From assembly GCA_031373665.1 (NCBI GenBank), contig JANMMZ010000022.1:1-64000 (forward strand): a stretch of DNA of 64,000 nt, in the 5' to 3' direction. The DNA comes from M3007 sp031373665. GTDB lineage: Bacteria; Bacteroidota; Bacteroidia; Chitinophagales; Saprospiraceae. Below, one piece after another: positions 36,198-45,256 of this stretch. Under the pieces are notes generated by a model that ran no database searches, was not told the origin of the DNA, and saw only the letters and a program-made list of their open reading frames with translations. Every line of letters begins with the position of its first letter. Positions within the stretch are counted from its first letter, which is position 1. Position numbers and translations under genes: made by a program.

Positions 36198-36427
36198 ATT
36201 TCCAATAATATTTGCACGGCTTCCTCTTCGCGCAAGGCCATACGAACACCATCTACTTTAATATAATAAGCACGACCAAAAGGTGACTTACGCACCAATT
36301 CAATTGTTGTACCAGGCAATACGCCCATAGCCGTAAGCCGACAAGCCAATTCCTGATCCGAAATGGATATAGTGTTGGCACTCTCTTTGATTTTTAGATC
36401 CTTAATGGTACGATGACGACGCTGCAT
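36194..36427 (-). CDS. feoA: Ferrous iron transport protein A
   Basis: A protein of 77 residues with the SH3-like FeoA fold: LACRLTAMGVLPGTTIELVRKSPFGRAYYIKVDG and a closing strand REEEAVQILLEI. FeoA binds the FeoB G domain. It is the first gene of the feoAB operon, with a -7 box 38 bases upstream and no Fur box recognised. Confidence 0.93.
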   Translation of the reverse strand: MQRRHRTIKDLKIKESANTISISDQELACRLTAMGVLPGTTIELVRKSPFGRAYYIKVDGVRMALREEEAVQILLEI

Positions 36428-36465
36428 AAACCTACTGTTCTGAATTAGACAAAATCTAAACAGTG

Positions 36466-36473
36466 CAAAAGTA
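36466..36473 (-). promoter_or_regulatory. -7 box TACTTTTG for feoAB
   Basis: TAnnTTTG match on the minus strand, 38 bases before the feoA ATG. Confidence 0.6.
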
Positions 36474-36539
36474 GAACATGTTTATGGGAAACCACACATT
36501 AACAATCACAGTTTTGTGTAAAAAAACACTACTCCACTG

Positions 36540-37451
36540 CTAATACCCTCCAATCGTCTCATAATCAACCTTCCAAAGTTGATAAGTTTCAATAATGAGT
36601 GTTAATTTTTCGGCATAAACCTTTGCCGTAGCATAGCCGCTACTCTTCAGACCCGCACTCCAAGCCGCGTAATAAGGTACCAGCGTGTGCCCATACAAGG
36701 CTTTGGGTATCTGATAAGTCCCCCCAATGGGGTACGATTTCAACATCCAGTTGTAGCGCGGTTCGCGCAAAAGTAGGCTGTGCCGCCTAAAACTCTCCTT
36801 GGCCGAAGGATAGACCTCAAACCGATCCCATGCATAGTCATCATGGGCTTGCATACAATCTATAGCCAAAGAGTGGTACGTAAAATCACCATCAGAGATC
36901 ACTCCATCGCGTCGAAACCCCGGTTTGGCCCTGCACTTGATCCCAAAATGATTGTTGGCGGTACGCGCCAATCGGCTCCGGCCAGCATCACTTTCTAGCA
37001 GCCCCTGAGCCAAAGTAACCGAAGCGGGGACTTTAGTCCTTCGCATATCAGCACCAGCCAGATCCTTGTAACGCTCTATATAATCCATATATACCCGAAC
37101 ATTGGCGTGGTATCCCCTAGGCAGACTCCTGATTAGGTTGCGCTCTATGTTTTCTCGATCCCAGTAAGAGGCATGTTGATAAGTCTCCTCCGGTACCACC
37201 TCCGTATCAGCAATCAAAGTATCGGCGTAATACAACTGAAGTTCTTTCCCAAAAGCCGCGCCCACCACTTCCGCACCCGACCTAAAATCTTGCTGCATCT
37301 GCCTAAATATAGGCAGTTTGCTAATCCCGTTCCACTGTGATTCCACCTCATCGTAAAACACATAAACCAGCAAAGCTGGTACCGTAAATACCAACAATGC
37401 CTTAAAACTACCCTTCCCAAAAGCCGTTAAACAGCCGTCGTTTTGTTCCAT
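36540..37451 (-). CDS. Membrane-anchored glucosaminidase (FlgJ-like)
   Basis: A protein of 303 residues with one N-terminal membrane segment (SFKALLVFTVPALLVYVFY). A glucosaminidase domain covers about residues 120-300: VPASVTLAQGLLESDAGRSRLARTANNHFGIKC with the catalytic Glu, then YGHTLVPYYAAW. It cuts beta-1,4 links in peptidoglycan and probably acts in the periplasm during growth or division. It is a single gene with no clear partner. Confidence 0.88.
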   Translation of the reverse strand: MEQNDGCLTAFGKGSFKALLVFTVPALLVYVFYDEVESQWNGISKLPIFRQMQQDFRSGAEVVGAAFGKELQLYYADTLIADTEVVPEETYQHASYWDRENIERNLIRSLPRGYHANVRVYMDYIERYKDLAGADMRRTKVPASVTLAQGLLESDAGRSRLARTANNHFGIKCRAKPGFRRDGVISDGDFTYHSLAIDCMQAHDDYAWDRFEVYPSAKESFRRHSLLLREPRYNWMLKSYPIGGTYQIPKALYGHTLVPYYAAWSAGLKSSGYATAKVYAEKLTLIIETYQLWKVDYETIGGY

Positions 37452-37594
37452 GTTGTTTAAAAATAATTTGTAACTAATTGAAAACCAAGATTAAAAACAT
37501 TAAAAAAGCCCAAAACTTGATTTCGCCATAAATTACAAAAATGTTTTGGTTAATGCAGTACTAAATATCATAATGATTTGTTAAAAAGTGATAC

Positions 37595-37614
37595 CCTGTG
37601 CTAACTGGCACAGG
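37595..37614 (+). other. Short perfect hairpin in the OmpA-family gene leader
   Basis: CCTGTGC (37595-37601) pairs with GCACAGG (37608-37614) around TAACTG. It lies 67 bases before the ATG at 37681. It could be an operator or a leader RNA hairpin. Confidence 0.4.
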
Positions 37615-37680
37615 ATTCGTACGTCTATATGTCACATTCAAATTTTTGGATGCTTTAATCAACACTTAATTTTATCACTT

Positions 37681-38853
37681 ATGTGGTACACTAAATTGCT
37701 TATTCCGATTTCATTCTTTTTTGCTGTAACTGCCCAAGCACAGCACAATACCCCCATCCATAACCAAACAGCCAAGGGCATTATATTCGATCAGGTTTCG
37801 GGTACGCCCATCAGTCAAGCCACTATTGTGGTATATGACGACATGCTACAAACTGAAATAGCCTGCGCACAAACCGATGCATCTGGTGCTTATTCCGTAC
37901 CAGTGCCAAAGGTAGCGCGTTATAAAGTTATAGCGGAGAAACCAACTTACTTTCAAAAAGAATTGGTCATCACCAATAATTTAGACAGCATGAAGGTAGA
38001 TCTGGGATTGGAGCGCAAACCGGGCTACGTATTCGATATTACTATTTTTGATAAGGCATACGAACATGCACCGATCAATACACTCCGCGATTGCAAGGTA
38101 GAAATATACAACAACACCACCAAAGAGCAAGAGTTGAGCATTGAGCAAATGCCAAAGTCCACCTTCAATTTTTCCTTTGCCGAAGGCAACCACTACACTG
38201 TATTGGTGCGTAAGCCAGGTTATTTGAACCGTCGCGTAGAAATATTTGTCAACGTAAATGGATGTATCCTTTGCGTGGATGGTATGGGTATGAAAGAGCC
38301 AGACTTGGTGCCTTTAATGACCCACCGCAACGAAATTGGCCACTTTCTGGGCACGATTGACTTGGACTCTATCGAAATAGGTAAGCGTTTTCAGATCAAA
38401 AATATCTATTACGACTTTGATAAATGGGCCATCCGTACAGAAGCCGCCAATACATTGGATAAATTGGCAACGTTTTTGAAAGATAACCCCGGTATCAAGG
38501 TAGAGTTGGGTTCGCATACTGATGCCCGTGGTGCCGACGATTACAACCTAAGGCTTTCTGACAAACGCGCTGAATCAGCAGTGTCATATTTGGTCACTAC
38601 TCAAGGTATAGCGTCGGGCAATATCACTGCCAAAGGTTATGGTGAAACACAATTGATCAGCACCTGCACCGATTGCTCCGATTACGATCACCAGCAAAAC
38701 CGCCGTACAGAGATCAAAATAACAGGTTACGACAAAGACAATGACCCGCTTTGGCCGCGCACCTTGAAAGAGATCATTGAAGACAAAAACTTGTACCGAA
38801 AAATCATTGGGCAAGAGAAGCATTCAAAATCAATGACCAGCAGAACCAAGTAA
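37681..38853 (+). CDS. OmpA-family outer-membrane protein with carboxypeptidase-regulatory-like domain
   Basis: A protein of 390 residues from the ATG at 37681, with signal peptide (MWYTKLLIPISFFFAVTAQAQ). Residues 30-110 are a CarboxypepD_reg-like beta sandwich (GIIFDQVSGTPISQATIVVYDD). The C-terminal third is an OmpA domain that binds peptidoglycan (ELGSHTDARGADDYNLRLSDKRAESAVSYL, GYGE, and NRRTEI). Such proteins tie the outer membrane to the wall and are common partners of T9SS barrels. The gene at 38893 follows 39 bases on. Confidence 0.9.
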   Translation: MWYTKLLIPISFFFAVTAQAQHNTPIHNQTAKGIIFDQVSGTPISQATIVVYDDMLQTEIACAQTDASGAYSVPVPKVARYKVIAEKPTYFQKELVITNNLDSMKVDLGLERKPGYVFDITIFDKAYEHAPINTLRDCKVEIYNNTTKEQELSIEQMPKSTFNFSFAEGNHYTVLVRKPGYLNRRVEIFVNVNGCILCVDGMGMKEPDLVPLMTHRNEIGHFLGTIDLDSIEIGKRFQIKNIYYDFDKWAIRTEAANTLDKLATFLKDNPGIKVELGSHTDARGADDYNLRLSDKRAESAVSYLVTTQGIASGNITAKGYGETQLISTCTDCSDYDHQQNRRTEIKITGYDKDNDPLWPRTLKEIIEDKNLYRKIIGQEKHSKSMTSRTK

Positions 38854-38892
38854 GTAAACAAATAACAGTATCACTTTTTAAAATAATCCGAC

Positions 38893-39534
38893 ATGACAAA
38901 GATCGTAAATTTCAGCAATATATTGGTTATCATTGCCTTATCAATGGCAACAACCAGCCTCCAAGCCCAAATAAAGGGCTCAAAAACAGATGAAAAATTT
39001 GGCAATGCCACGGTAATATATAAAGAAACAGGGGCTATTGATACCCAAATATTGGCTCAGTTGGAGGCTACTATGGGTATGGGTGATGAAGTGCGCATCA
39101 CGGTAGCACCACCTAAGCCACAGGAAAAAGCATTGGCCCCCATCAAAGTAGAAACTACTGCTTTTGATCAACCCGCGCCGCGCCCTATGCCTGTGATGAC
39201 GGCTTCTACTACCGATGTTCCGGTACTGTCGCCTATTCCATCTGCCATTTCAGATGATGCAGTGGCTATAGACTCGCCGATGGTGTCCCTAGACGACAAA
39301 ACGCCCCAAGCCACAGTGGCTACTAATCCGGTGGCCGCGACAAAGGTAACTGCGCCCACGGTGGCAGTTAAAAACAAGGTCGCCGCTACGACCACTAAAG
39401 CCAACCAAGCCAAGCGTGCCACCACTGGTAAGACCTATAATAACCACCATAAGTCTCGCTTTTCATTCAAGTTGTTTTCATTCAAGGGCTTCAAAAAGCA
39501 TGGAAAAATGAAGTATGGTTGCTATCGGTTTTAG
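38893..39534 (+). CDS. Secreted low-complexity protein of unknown function
   Basis: A protein of 213 residues with a signal peptide (ending SLQAQ). The middle is rich in Ala, Thr, Pro and Val with no motif. The last 35 residues are strongly basic (KANQAKRATTGKTYNNHHK, then FKLFSFKGFKKHGKMK). The layout suggests a disordered periplasmic linker with a nucleic-acid- or wall-binding tail, but this is not shown. It may share a transcript with the OmpA-family gene. Confidence 0.7.
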   Translation: MTKIVNFSNILVIIALSMATTSLQAQIKGSKTDEKFGNATVIYKETGAIDTQILAQLEATMGMGDEVRITVAPPKPQEKALAPIKVETTAFDQPAPRPMPVMTASTTDVPVLSPIPSAISDDAVAIDSPMVSLDDKTPQATVATNPVAATKVTAPTVAVKNKVAATTTKANQAKRATTGKTYNNHHKSRFSFKLFSFKGFKKHGKMKYGCYRF

Positions 39535-39540
39535 TGGCGT

Positions 39541-40725
39541 TTATGCTTTTGCGCACACCATCACCACCTTATCCCCGTTCATATCTGTAGTGGCAAACAA
39601 ATAAACTTGGCCTCCATCTTTAAGTCCTATCTTTTTACGGATCTGTTCAGGTGTATCCGGGAAGTTGCGGGCACTGATATTGGCTTTTCCTGCTGGTACA
39701 GCCAATATCAGTGCTTTTTTATCATATTTACAAACCTGATGGATCTTGAATATCCGGCCCGGTACTCCGTGGGCGGGTAAGTCTGCGCCCGTATAAAGAT
39801 GAGAGTTGGGGTTCAGTTTTTGAAGTCCATAGCGTTGTGCGAAGGTTTTGAAGGCTCCAGCCTTCAAAATGGCAGGATCAGGCTCTATCAGATACGTACT
39901 AGGGAGGGCATAGCCCACAGGGCATTCTTTTTCCGCGCCAAACGTAAAATTAAATAGGATAGGATCTCCTTCTTTTTTCAAGCAAACCACTTTTATTTCA
40001 ATCTCCTCCATTGGTTTGCCTCCATCTTTTTCAAGGAGATAAACTACTTCTTTGCATTCATTATCCGCAGAGATGACCCATATTTGGCTCACTTGTGCCA
40101 ATTGAGATATCGCCAAGGAAATATCAAGCATAGGAGCCGTTTTAAGGAGTATCCTGGACGTTTTTTGAAATAATAATGCCTTGATAGCCAATATATTAGG
40201 CGTGCAGTCTTCCAGTTGCGCTACCCTGCCTCCCCTAGTGTCACGGCGGGCAGGATCCAAATAAATCAGGTCGTACGTGGCCTTGTCTGTATTCAACCAA
40301 TCGGCGGCGGTTTGGTGATGGCAGGTCACGTTATCAGCCCCCAAGACCTCAAAATTATGGTGTGCGCAGGCGCTGATTTCAGCGTCTTGTTCTACGTGTG
40401 TTACCGATTCAAATTGCTTGGAAAAATAATAGGCATCTACCCCCAGTCCGCCTGTCAGGTCTGCCATAGCAGTCCCTCCTAACAAAGTAGCCTTGAAGGC
40501 TGCTGTTTGCGCCGACGATGCTTGCTCTAAAGATAATTTTGATGGAAATTTGATACCCTCACGGTACCACAAGGGCATTTTGAGTACTGCGTGGCGTAAG
40601 GCACTCACTTGTTGAGCCACGTATTGACCATCAAACACAGGATGATTGTGCAGGGTAAGTGCCAATCGCTCGGGGTTTTGAAGCCGATTTTCCCATATAT
40701 ACTCCTGAATCCGTGCTATTTCCAT
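39541..40725 (-). CDS. THUMP-like class I SAM methyltransferase
   Basis: A protein of 394 residues from the ATG at 40725, which fits homologue starts (MEIARIQEYI) better than the upstream ATG. The methyltransferase core has DLTGGLGVDAYYFSKQF (SAM site), HVEQDAEI and DLIYLDPARR, and the C-terminus carries a THUMP-like domain (NLPDTPEQIRKKIGLKDGGQVYLFAT-like end). It probably methylates an RNA. The target is not known. The opposing gene at 38893 ends 6 bases away. Confidence 0.83.
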   Translation of the reverse strand: MEIARIQEYIWENRLQNPERLALTLHNHPVFDGQYVAQQVSALRHAVLKMPLWYREGIKFPSKLSLEQASSAQTAAFKATLLGGTAMADLTGGLGVDAYYFSKQFESVTHVEQDAEISACAHHNFEVLGADNVTCHHQTAADWLNTDKATYDLIYLDPARRDTRGGRVAQLEDCTPNILAIKALLFQKTSRILLKTAPMLDISLAISQLAQVSQIWVISADNECKEVVYLLEKDGGKPMEEIEIKVVCLKKEGDPILFNFTFGAEKECPVGYALPSTYLIEPDPAILKAGAFKTFAQRYGLQKLNPNSHLYTGADLPAHGVPGRIFKIHQVCKYDKKALILAVPAGKANISARNFPDTPEQIRKKIGLKDGGQVYLFATTDMNGDKVVMVCAKA

Positions 40726-40736
40726 GGCGCGAAGGT

Positions 40737-40756
40737 AAGTACCAGAATTGGTACTT
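40737..40756. promoter_or_regulatory. Perfect 8-bp inverted repeat upstream of the THUMP-like gene
   Basis: AAGTACCA (40737-40744) and TGGTACTT (40749-40756) form a perfect palindrome with a 4-base centre. It lies next to a near-consensus -7 box (TACCTTCG, 40730-40737 minus) upstream of the ATG at 40725. It could be a repressor site. Confidence 0.5.
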
Positions 40757-40770
40757 GGCACACAAAAGAA

Positions 40771-40811
40771 ACAGCCCCCTCCTATTTTCCGAAAAAAGAA
40801 GAGGGGGCTGT
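40771..40811 (-). terminator. Terminator after the ECF sigma gene
   Basis: A perfect 11-bp stem ACAGCCCCCTC (40771-40781) with GAGGGGGCTGT (40801-40811) and a 19-base loop. A T-rich run (TTTCTTTTG) follows on the minus strand, so it ends the sigma factor transcript. It lies 12 bases past the sigma stop. Confidence 0.75.
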
Positions 40812-40823
40812 GAAATAAATTGC

Positions 40824-41408
40824 TTATTGAAACACGATTTCGTGGTCTTGCATCATTTTACGGATATTAATCAGGGCATAACGCATACGGCCGAGGGCGG
40901 TATTGATGCTGACGCGGGTCAAAGAAGCAATTTCTTTGAAACTCATGTCGGCATAGTGCCGCAATATGACCACTTCCCTTTGCTCGTAAGGCAAAGAGTC
41001 CACCAATTTACGAATACGGTTGTGGGTCTCACTGCGAACCATTTGCGTTTCTGGGCCATCGTCACCGAGGCGCAGTACTTCGAAAATATCGAAATCTTCA
41101 GCAGGATTCAAGTGAGAACGACGCTTGTTGCGTCTGTGGTAATCCACGCACATATTATAGGATATACGCATGGCCCATTGAACGAATTTGCCTTCGTGGT
41201 TGTATTTACCGCGGCGCAAAGTGTCAATGATTTTGATAAATACCTCTTGGAATATATCTTCGGCCAAAGCATGATCTTTGACAAACAGATAGATAGACGT
41301 ATAAATCTTAGTCTTGTAACGGGAGAGTAACACCTCAAAGGATTTCTCATCACCATCCATGTAACGTGCGATCAATTCTTGATCGTGGAGCATTGGCATA
41401 ACTTGCAT
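40824..41408 (-). CDS. ECF-family RNA polymerase sigma factor
   Basis: A protein of 194 residues. Region 2 is at ELIARYMDGDEKSFEVLLSRYKTKIYTSIYLFVKDHALAEDIFQEVFIKI and region 4 at LPYEQREVVILRHYADMSFKEIASLTRVSINTALGRMRYALINIRK, the order of ECF sigma factors. The start is uncertain: ATGs at 41408, 41399 and 41393 and a TTG at 41414 all read in frame, and I use 41408. No anti-sigma factor gene is next to it, which is unusual because most Bacteroidota ECF factors are paired with one. Confidence 0.9.
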   Translation of the reverse strand: MQVMPMLHDQELIARYMDGDEKSFEVLLSRYKTKIYTSIYLFVKDHALAEDIFQEVFIKIIDTLRRGKYNHEGKFVQWAMRISYNMCVDYHRRNKRRSHLNPAEDFDIFEVLRLGDDGPETQMVRSETHNRIRKLVDSLPYEQREVVILRHYADMSFKEIASLTRVSINTALGRMRYALINIRKMMQDHEIVFQ

Positions 41409-41783
41409 GTGCAAAATAGGTTTGCTTGAAAAACTACCAGTTAGATTCTGAACTATTGAAAATTAATTGGTGTACAAGTTAATGCCGATACGCAAGTTAG
41501 TTTAGTGAAAAAAGTGTTACTTAGTAAAAAACTTCAGGTCAAAAGTATGCGCTTATTGTGTAACCACCAAAGTTTTTTTTCAACTTTAACACTTTTTAAC
41601 ACGCGCTTCTTGTTTTTTATTGATTTTAGTGTTAAAAATTCTGCAAAGTCCGTACTTTTGCCCCTTCTTCAAAAGAATATTGGGTGCAATTCCAACACGC
41701 ATTTTTAACTTTTTAGTAATTTTTTTCTGTCAGGCCGCCAAAGTTGCACCCATAACATTCAAATCGGCTCCGACAATATATAT
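41409..41783. other. AT-rich intergenic region between divergent genes
   Basis: 375 bases with no supported gene. A TACTTTTG box at 41653-41660 probably serves the hemolysin-type gene 124 bases on. Direct repeats TTTAACAC and TTTTTAACAC occur near 41583-41602. Nothing else is recognised. Confidence 0.6.
41653..41660 (+). promoter_or_regulatory. -7 box TACTTTTG for the 41784-45243 gene set
   Basis: TAnnTTTG match 124 bases before the ATG at 41784; a leader of over 100 bases is implied, which is unusual here. Confidence 0.5.
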
Positions 41784-43061
41784 ATGGAAATAGCCATAGT
41801 ACTAGTACTCATCGTCCTCCACGGTTTTTTGGTGTTGGGCGAGATAGCATTGCTGACTGCCAAACGCTCGCGTTTGGAAAGTGAAAGCATGAAAGGAAGT
41901 GTCAACGCGGGCATCGCGCTCAAACTCCTAGATGATATAGACAATTATCTTTCGGCTATGCAGATCGGTATCACCCTGATCTCTATTGTGGAGGGTGCAT
42001 ATGCTGGGGTAGCCATTGGTAAGCACTTGGAGCCGCTTATCCGCATGGTACCTGTGTTGGAGCCTTACGCTGCGCAATTGTCGTTGGCCACGGTTGTGAC
42101 CATCATTACTTACCTTTCTTTGATTATCGGAGAGTTGGCTCCTAAGTATGTGGCCATTCAGTATGCCGACCCACTGGCCATCGCCTGCGCGCCAGCCATG
42201 AAGTTTATTGTAAAAATCACGGGTCCTATTTCCTCTTTTTTGAGTTGGAGTACCAAGATGTTTTTGCGGATGTTGTTCATCAAGCCCAATGATCAAGCCA
42301 GTATTTCGGAAGATGAGATCAAACTGATGGTCAAAATGGCTAATCAACAAGGGGTGTTGGCTCAAAAGGAAAGCGAGTTCATTACCAATATACTGCGGTT
42401 TGCCGACCGCGATGCCTATACTATTATGACACACCGCAATGAGGTGGAGTGGATTGATGTAAATGCTTCGGCTAAAGAAAACGAAAAGGTTATCCAAGAA
42501 AGTGGATATACCAAGTTTTTGCTCTGCGACAATACCATCGAAAACATACTGGGCGTGGTGCGGCTCCGCGATTATATTGATAGCAAAAACAAGCCCGGGT
42601 TCGATTTGAAAATGATTGCGAATACGCCCCTTTATATTCCTGAATCCATGAATGCCTTGAAAGTACTGGAGCATTTTAGGAAAGAGCGCAATTATTTTGC
42701 AGTCGTCGTGGACGAGTATGGCTCTACCCAAGGCATTATCACGTTGCATGACTTAACAGAAAATATTTTTGGTGCGCTGCCCGATATGGACGACACCGAG
42801 GATCCATCCATCATTGTGCGCGAAGACGGAAGTTTGTTGATTGATGCCATGATCCCAATAGATGAACTCCGCGAAACGGTGAGCCTCAAGGAATTTGACT
42901 TTGAAGATGCCGATTATTCTACGTTGGCAGGCTTTATTTTGTATAAGTTGAGTGAAATACCGAGTGCTGGCGATGTATTTGAGACAGAAGGCTACAAATT
43001 TGAAATTATTGATATGGACAAGTCTAAGATAGATAAAGTCCTTTTGAGTAAAATAGCATAA
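41784..43061 (+). CDS. CNNM/CorC-type hemolysin-family transporter
   Basis: A protein of 425 residues. An N-terminal CNNM (DUF21) membrane domain covers about 1-180 (LGEIALLTAKRSRLE, GITLISIVEGAYAG, GELAPKYVAIQYADPLA). A CBS pair follows (MTHRNEVEWIDV to VVDEYGSTQGIITLHDL), then a CorC_HlyC domain (DGSLLIDAMIPIDELRE). Relatives export Mg2+ or Co2+, though cytolysis names persist. It overlaps the next gene by 1 base (TAATG) and the third gene starts in the same manner. Confidence 0.92.
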   Translation: MEIAIVLVLIVLHGFLVLGEIALLTAKRSRLESESMKGSVNAGIALKLLDDIDNYLSAMQIGITLISIVEGAYAGVAIGKHLEPLIRMVPVLEPYAAQLSLATVVTIITYLSLIIGELAPKYVAIQYADPLAIACAPAMKFIVKITGPISSFLSWSTKMFLRMLFIKPNDQASISEDEIKLMVKMANQQGVLAQKESEFITNILRFADRDAYTIMTHRNEVEWIDVNASAKENEKVIQESGYTKFLLCDNTIENILGVVRLRDYIDSKNKPGFDLKMIANTPLYIPESMNALKVLEHFRKERNYFAVVVDEYGSTQGIITLHDLTENIFGALPDMDDTEDPSIIVREDGSLLIDAMIPIDELRETVSLKEFDFEDADYSTLAGFILYKLSEIPSAGDVFETEGYKFEIIDMDKSKIDKVLLSKIA

Positions 43062-44092
43062 TGGCAAAGAAAATTATACAATTCTTAGTATTTCTTGGCA
43101 TAGGGGCGGGTGTGATGTACTTGGTTTTTAGTAACCAAAATACCGCTTTTCAGCACCAATGCCAATTGGACAATGTACCTGCTGCCCAATGCAGCCTATT
43201 GGATAAACTCTGGGAAGATTTTTCTAATATTCACCTCGGCTGGATGCTGCTGGTGGTGGTGGCATTTACGATCAGCAATATATTGAGGGCTTGGCGTTGG
43301 CAGATGCTGCTGGAGCCGATGGGCTATCAGGTGCGTTTTCACAACACCTTTTTATCTATACTCTTGGGTTATTTTGCCAATTTGGGCTTTCCGCGCATGG
43401 GCGAAGTCGTACGGGCTGGCACCTTGGCGCGGTACGAAAATATCCCTTTGGAAAAAGTAATGGGTACTTCGGTAATGGATCGGTTGATGGACTTTGTTTG
43501 CCTTGGTATAGTGGTAGGGTTGGCCTTCGTGTTTGAAGGACAAACACTTTTGAACTTTATGAACCAAAGGCAATCGGGTAGTACTGGGTCTATATTGCTG
43601 CATCCTGTGGTGTTGACTTTGGCGGCTCTTGGCTTAGTTTCAGTAGTAATTGCTTGGATTTTCAGGGAAAAAATATCAAAATTACCCGTTGTTCAGAAAT
43701 TAGCGAGCATCATACAGGGTTTTGTAGATGGGTTGCGGAGTGTGTTCAAATTGCGGAATCCTAGCCTTTTTTTGATTTATTCAGGAGGGATTTGGCTGAT
43801 GTTTTACCTCCAATGCTATTTCAACCTTCAGGCATTTGAGCCAACGGCCTCCCTTGGTTTGGGTGCAGCACTTATGGTATTTGTGTTTGGTACCCTTGGT
43901 TTTGTGATCCCTTCTCCTGGAGGTATGGGCACTTTTCATGCTTTGGCCATTGCTGGTTTGGCCTTGTATGGTATCAGTGGCAGCGATGCTTTTTCTTATG
44001 CCAATATCGCTTTTTTTGCTATTCAGATTTTTTATAACCTTGTAGCGGGGCTATTGTCTTTGTTTTTACTGCCGATTTTAAATAAAAAGTAG
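43061..44092 (+). CDS. LPG synthase TM-domain (UPF0104) membrane protein
   Basis: A protein of 343 residues with seven to eight membrane helices. It matches the lysylphosphatidylglycerol synthase flippase-like family: FLSILLGYFANLGFPRMGEVVRAGTLARYENIPLEKVMGTSVMDRLMDF and VIPSPGGMGTFHALA. The aminoacyl-transfer domain is absent, so it would be a flippase-like or transport part only. Translation is coupled with the gene before it (TAATG) and the one after (TAGTG). Confidence 0.85.
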   Translation: MAKKIIQFLVFLGIGAGVMYLVFSNQNTAFQHQCQLDNVPAAQCSLLDKLWEDFSNIHLGWMLLVVVAFTISNILRAWRWQMLLEPMGYQVRFHNTFLSILLGYFANLGFPRMGEVVRAGTLARYENIPLEKVMGTSVMDRLMDFVCLGIVVGLAFVFEGQTLLNFMNQRQSGSTGSILLHPVVLTLAALGLVSVVIAWIFREKISKLPVVQKLASIIQGFVDGLRSVFKLRNPSLFLIYSGGIWLMFYLQCYFNLQAFEPTASLGLGAALMVFVFGTLGFVIPSPGGMGTFHALAIAGLALYGISGSDAFSYANIAFFAIQIFYNLVAGLLSLFLLPILNKK

Positions 44093-45243
44093 TGCTGAAA
44101 CACCTTTGGATTCTATTTTTTATGGTGGCTGACCCTTTGAATACATTGGGATCCAACGTTGAAGAACTGCCTACGCTCCCAATTATTGATTTGGTTTACT
44201 TGAGTGATTGTGTTGTGGAAGTGAGGCCATTAAGCATAAACCAAGGCTTAGGGTACTATGAACGCAGGCTATTAGCAGAGATAACCACTGTACACAAAGG
44301 AAAGGCAAGCCTAGTCAAGGATACTGTATCGGTTGATCTTGATTCCTATGCTTGGCCTTGGGGTGAATCTATTCCACTTGGAGTGAATATGCTCATATTT
44401 GGTGGTATTGACGACTCCACACACCTTGTCCCTTATTCCCAACCTACGCTTTCTGGAATTTATTTGGCTCGTGAAGGAGTACTATATTATCCTTTTCAAA
44501 TGGATATTCCTGGGCCATATTATTTCCATGATGCGAAGAACATGGCGCTTACATGGGATCTACTTTTGACGGTCACTAAACGGGATATTGTTTTGGTAGA
44601 TACTATCTTGAATATTAAAAATAAACAATATACTTGGCAGGGCGAGCGCAGTGATGCGCTCTTTCGATGGATACAACAACATCGGGATTTATGGATTCAA
44701 AAGTCTAATTTTTCATGGAGTGAACAACACTTGGGTTCATTGAGTAATGATATTTTTTCTTGGATTATTCAGGGAGGGATCTATCTTCAATCTTGGGAGG
44801 CTATTTGCCTTTACCATGAGTTGGTACCTGATGATATTAATACTCCTACAGGACAACTTACCTACAATCAATACGTGGAGTATCCACCTCCTTTTCAGGG
44901 CGTGGATGCTAAATATTTTTTGCTAAATATCGTATTGGATACCACTCAATGTAATTTTGAGCGTAATCTTGCTGCCATACATTTGAATTGTTCTGATTAT
45001 AGTGATGAATATTCCTGTTTCGATAAGGAAGATGTGCGCATCCTTTTAGATGGTTATATACAGGGTATGCGCAGTATTCCTGCGAGGGCTCATTACCTGT
45101 ACAATGCTTGTACATGCTTGACAAGTGTTGCTGAATATAAAGAACTGCGACAACAGATTTTTATTCCATTTCTGAAACACTACGTCCCAGAGGTGTCCAA
45201 TCCATATTTAGCGGATAGAATTAGAGCATCAATCAACAAGTAA
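44092..45243 (+). CDS. Exported protein of unknown function
   Basis: A protein of 383 residues starting at a GTG that overlaps the stop of the preceding gene (TAGTG). A signal-like segment (MLKHLWILFFMVADPLNTLG) is present. The mature part has no motif I recognise; it has a Trp-rich beta-like first half (WPWGESIPLGVNMLIFGG) and a helical second half with several Cys (CTCL, YSCFDKEDV). Its codon use is more AT-rich than its upstream partners, suggesting it joined the cluster later. Confidence 0.75.
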   Translation: MLKHLWILFFMVADPLNTLGSNVEELPTLPIIDLVYLSDCVVEVRPLSINQGLGYYERRLLAEITTVHKGKASLVKDTVSVDLDSYAWPWGESIPLGVNMLIFGGIDDSTHLVPYSQPTLSGIYLAREGVLYYPFQMDIPGPYYFHDAKNMALTWDLLLTVTKRDIVLVDTILNIKNKQYTWQGERSDALFRWIQQHRDLWIQKSNFSWSEQHLGSLSNDIFSWIIQGGIYLQSWEAICLYHELVPDDINTPTGQLTYNQYVEYPPPFQGVDAKYFLLNIVLDTTQCNFERNLAAIHLNCSDYSDEYSCFDKEDVRILLDGYIQGMRSIPARAHYLYNACTCLTSVAEYKELRQQIFIPFLKHYVPEVSNPYLADRIRASINK

Positions 45244-45256
45244 CCCTAGTGGTTTC

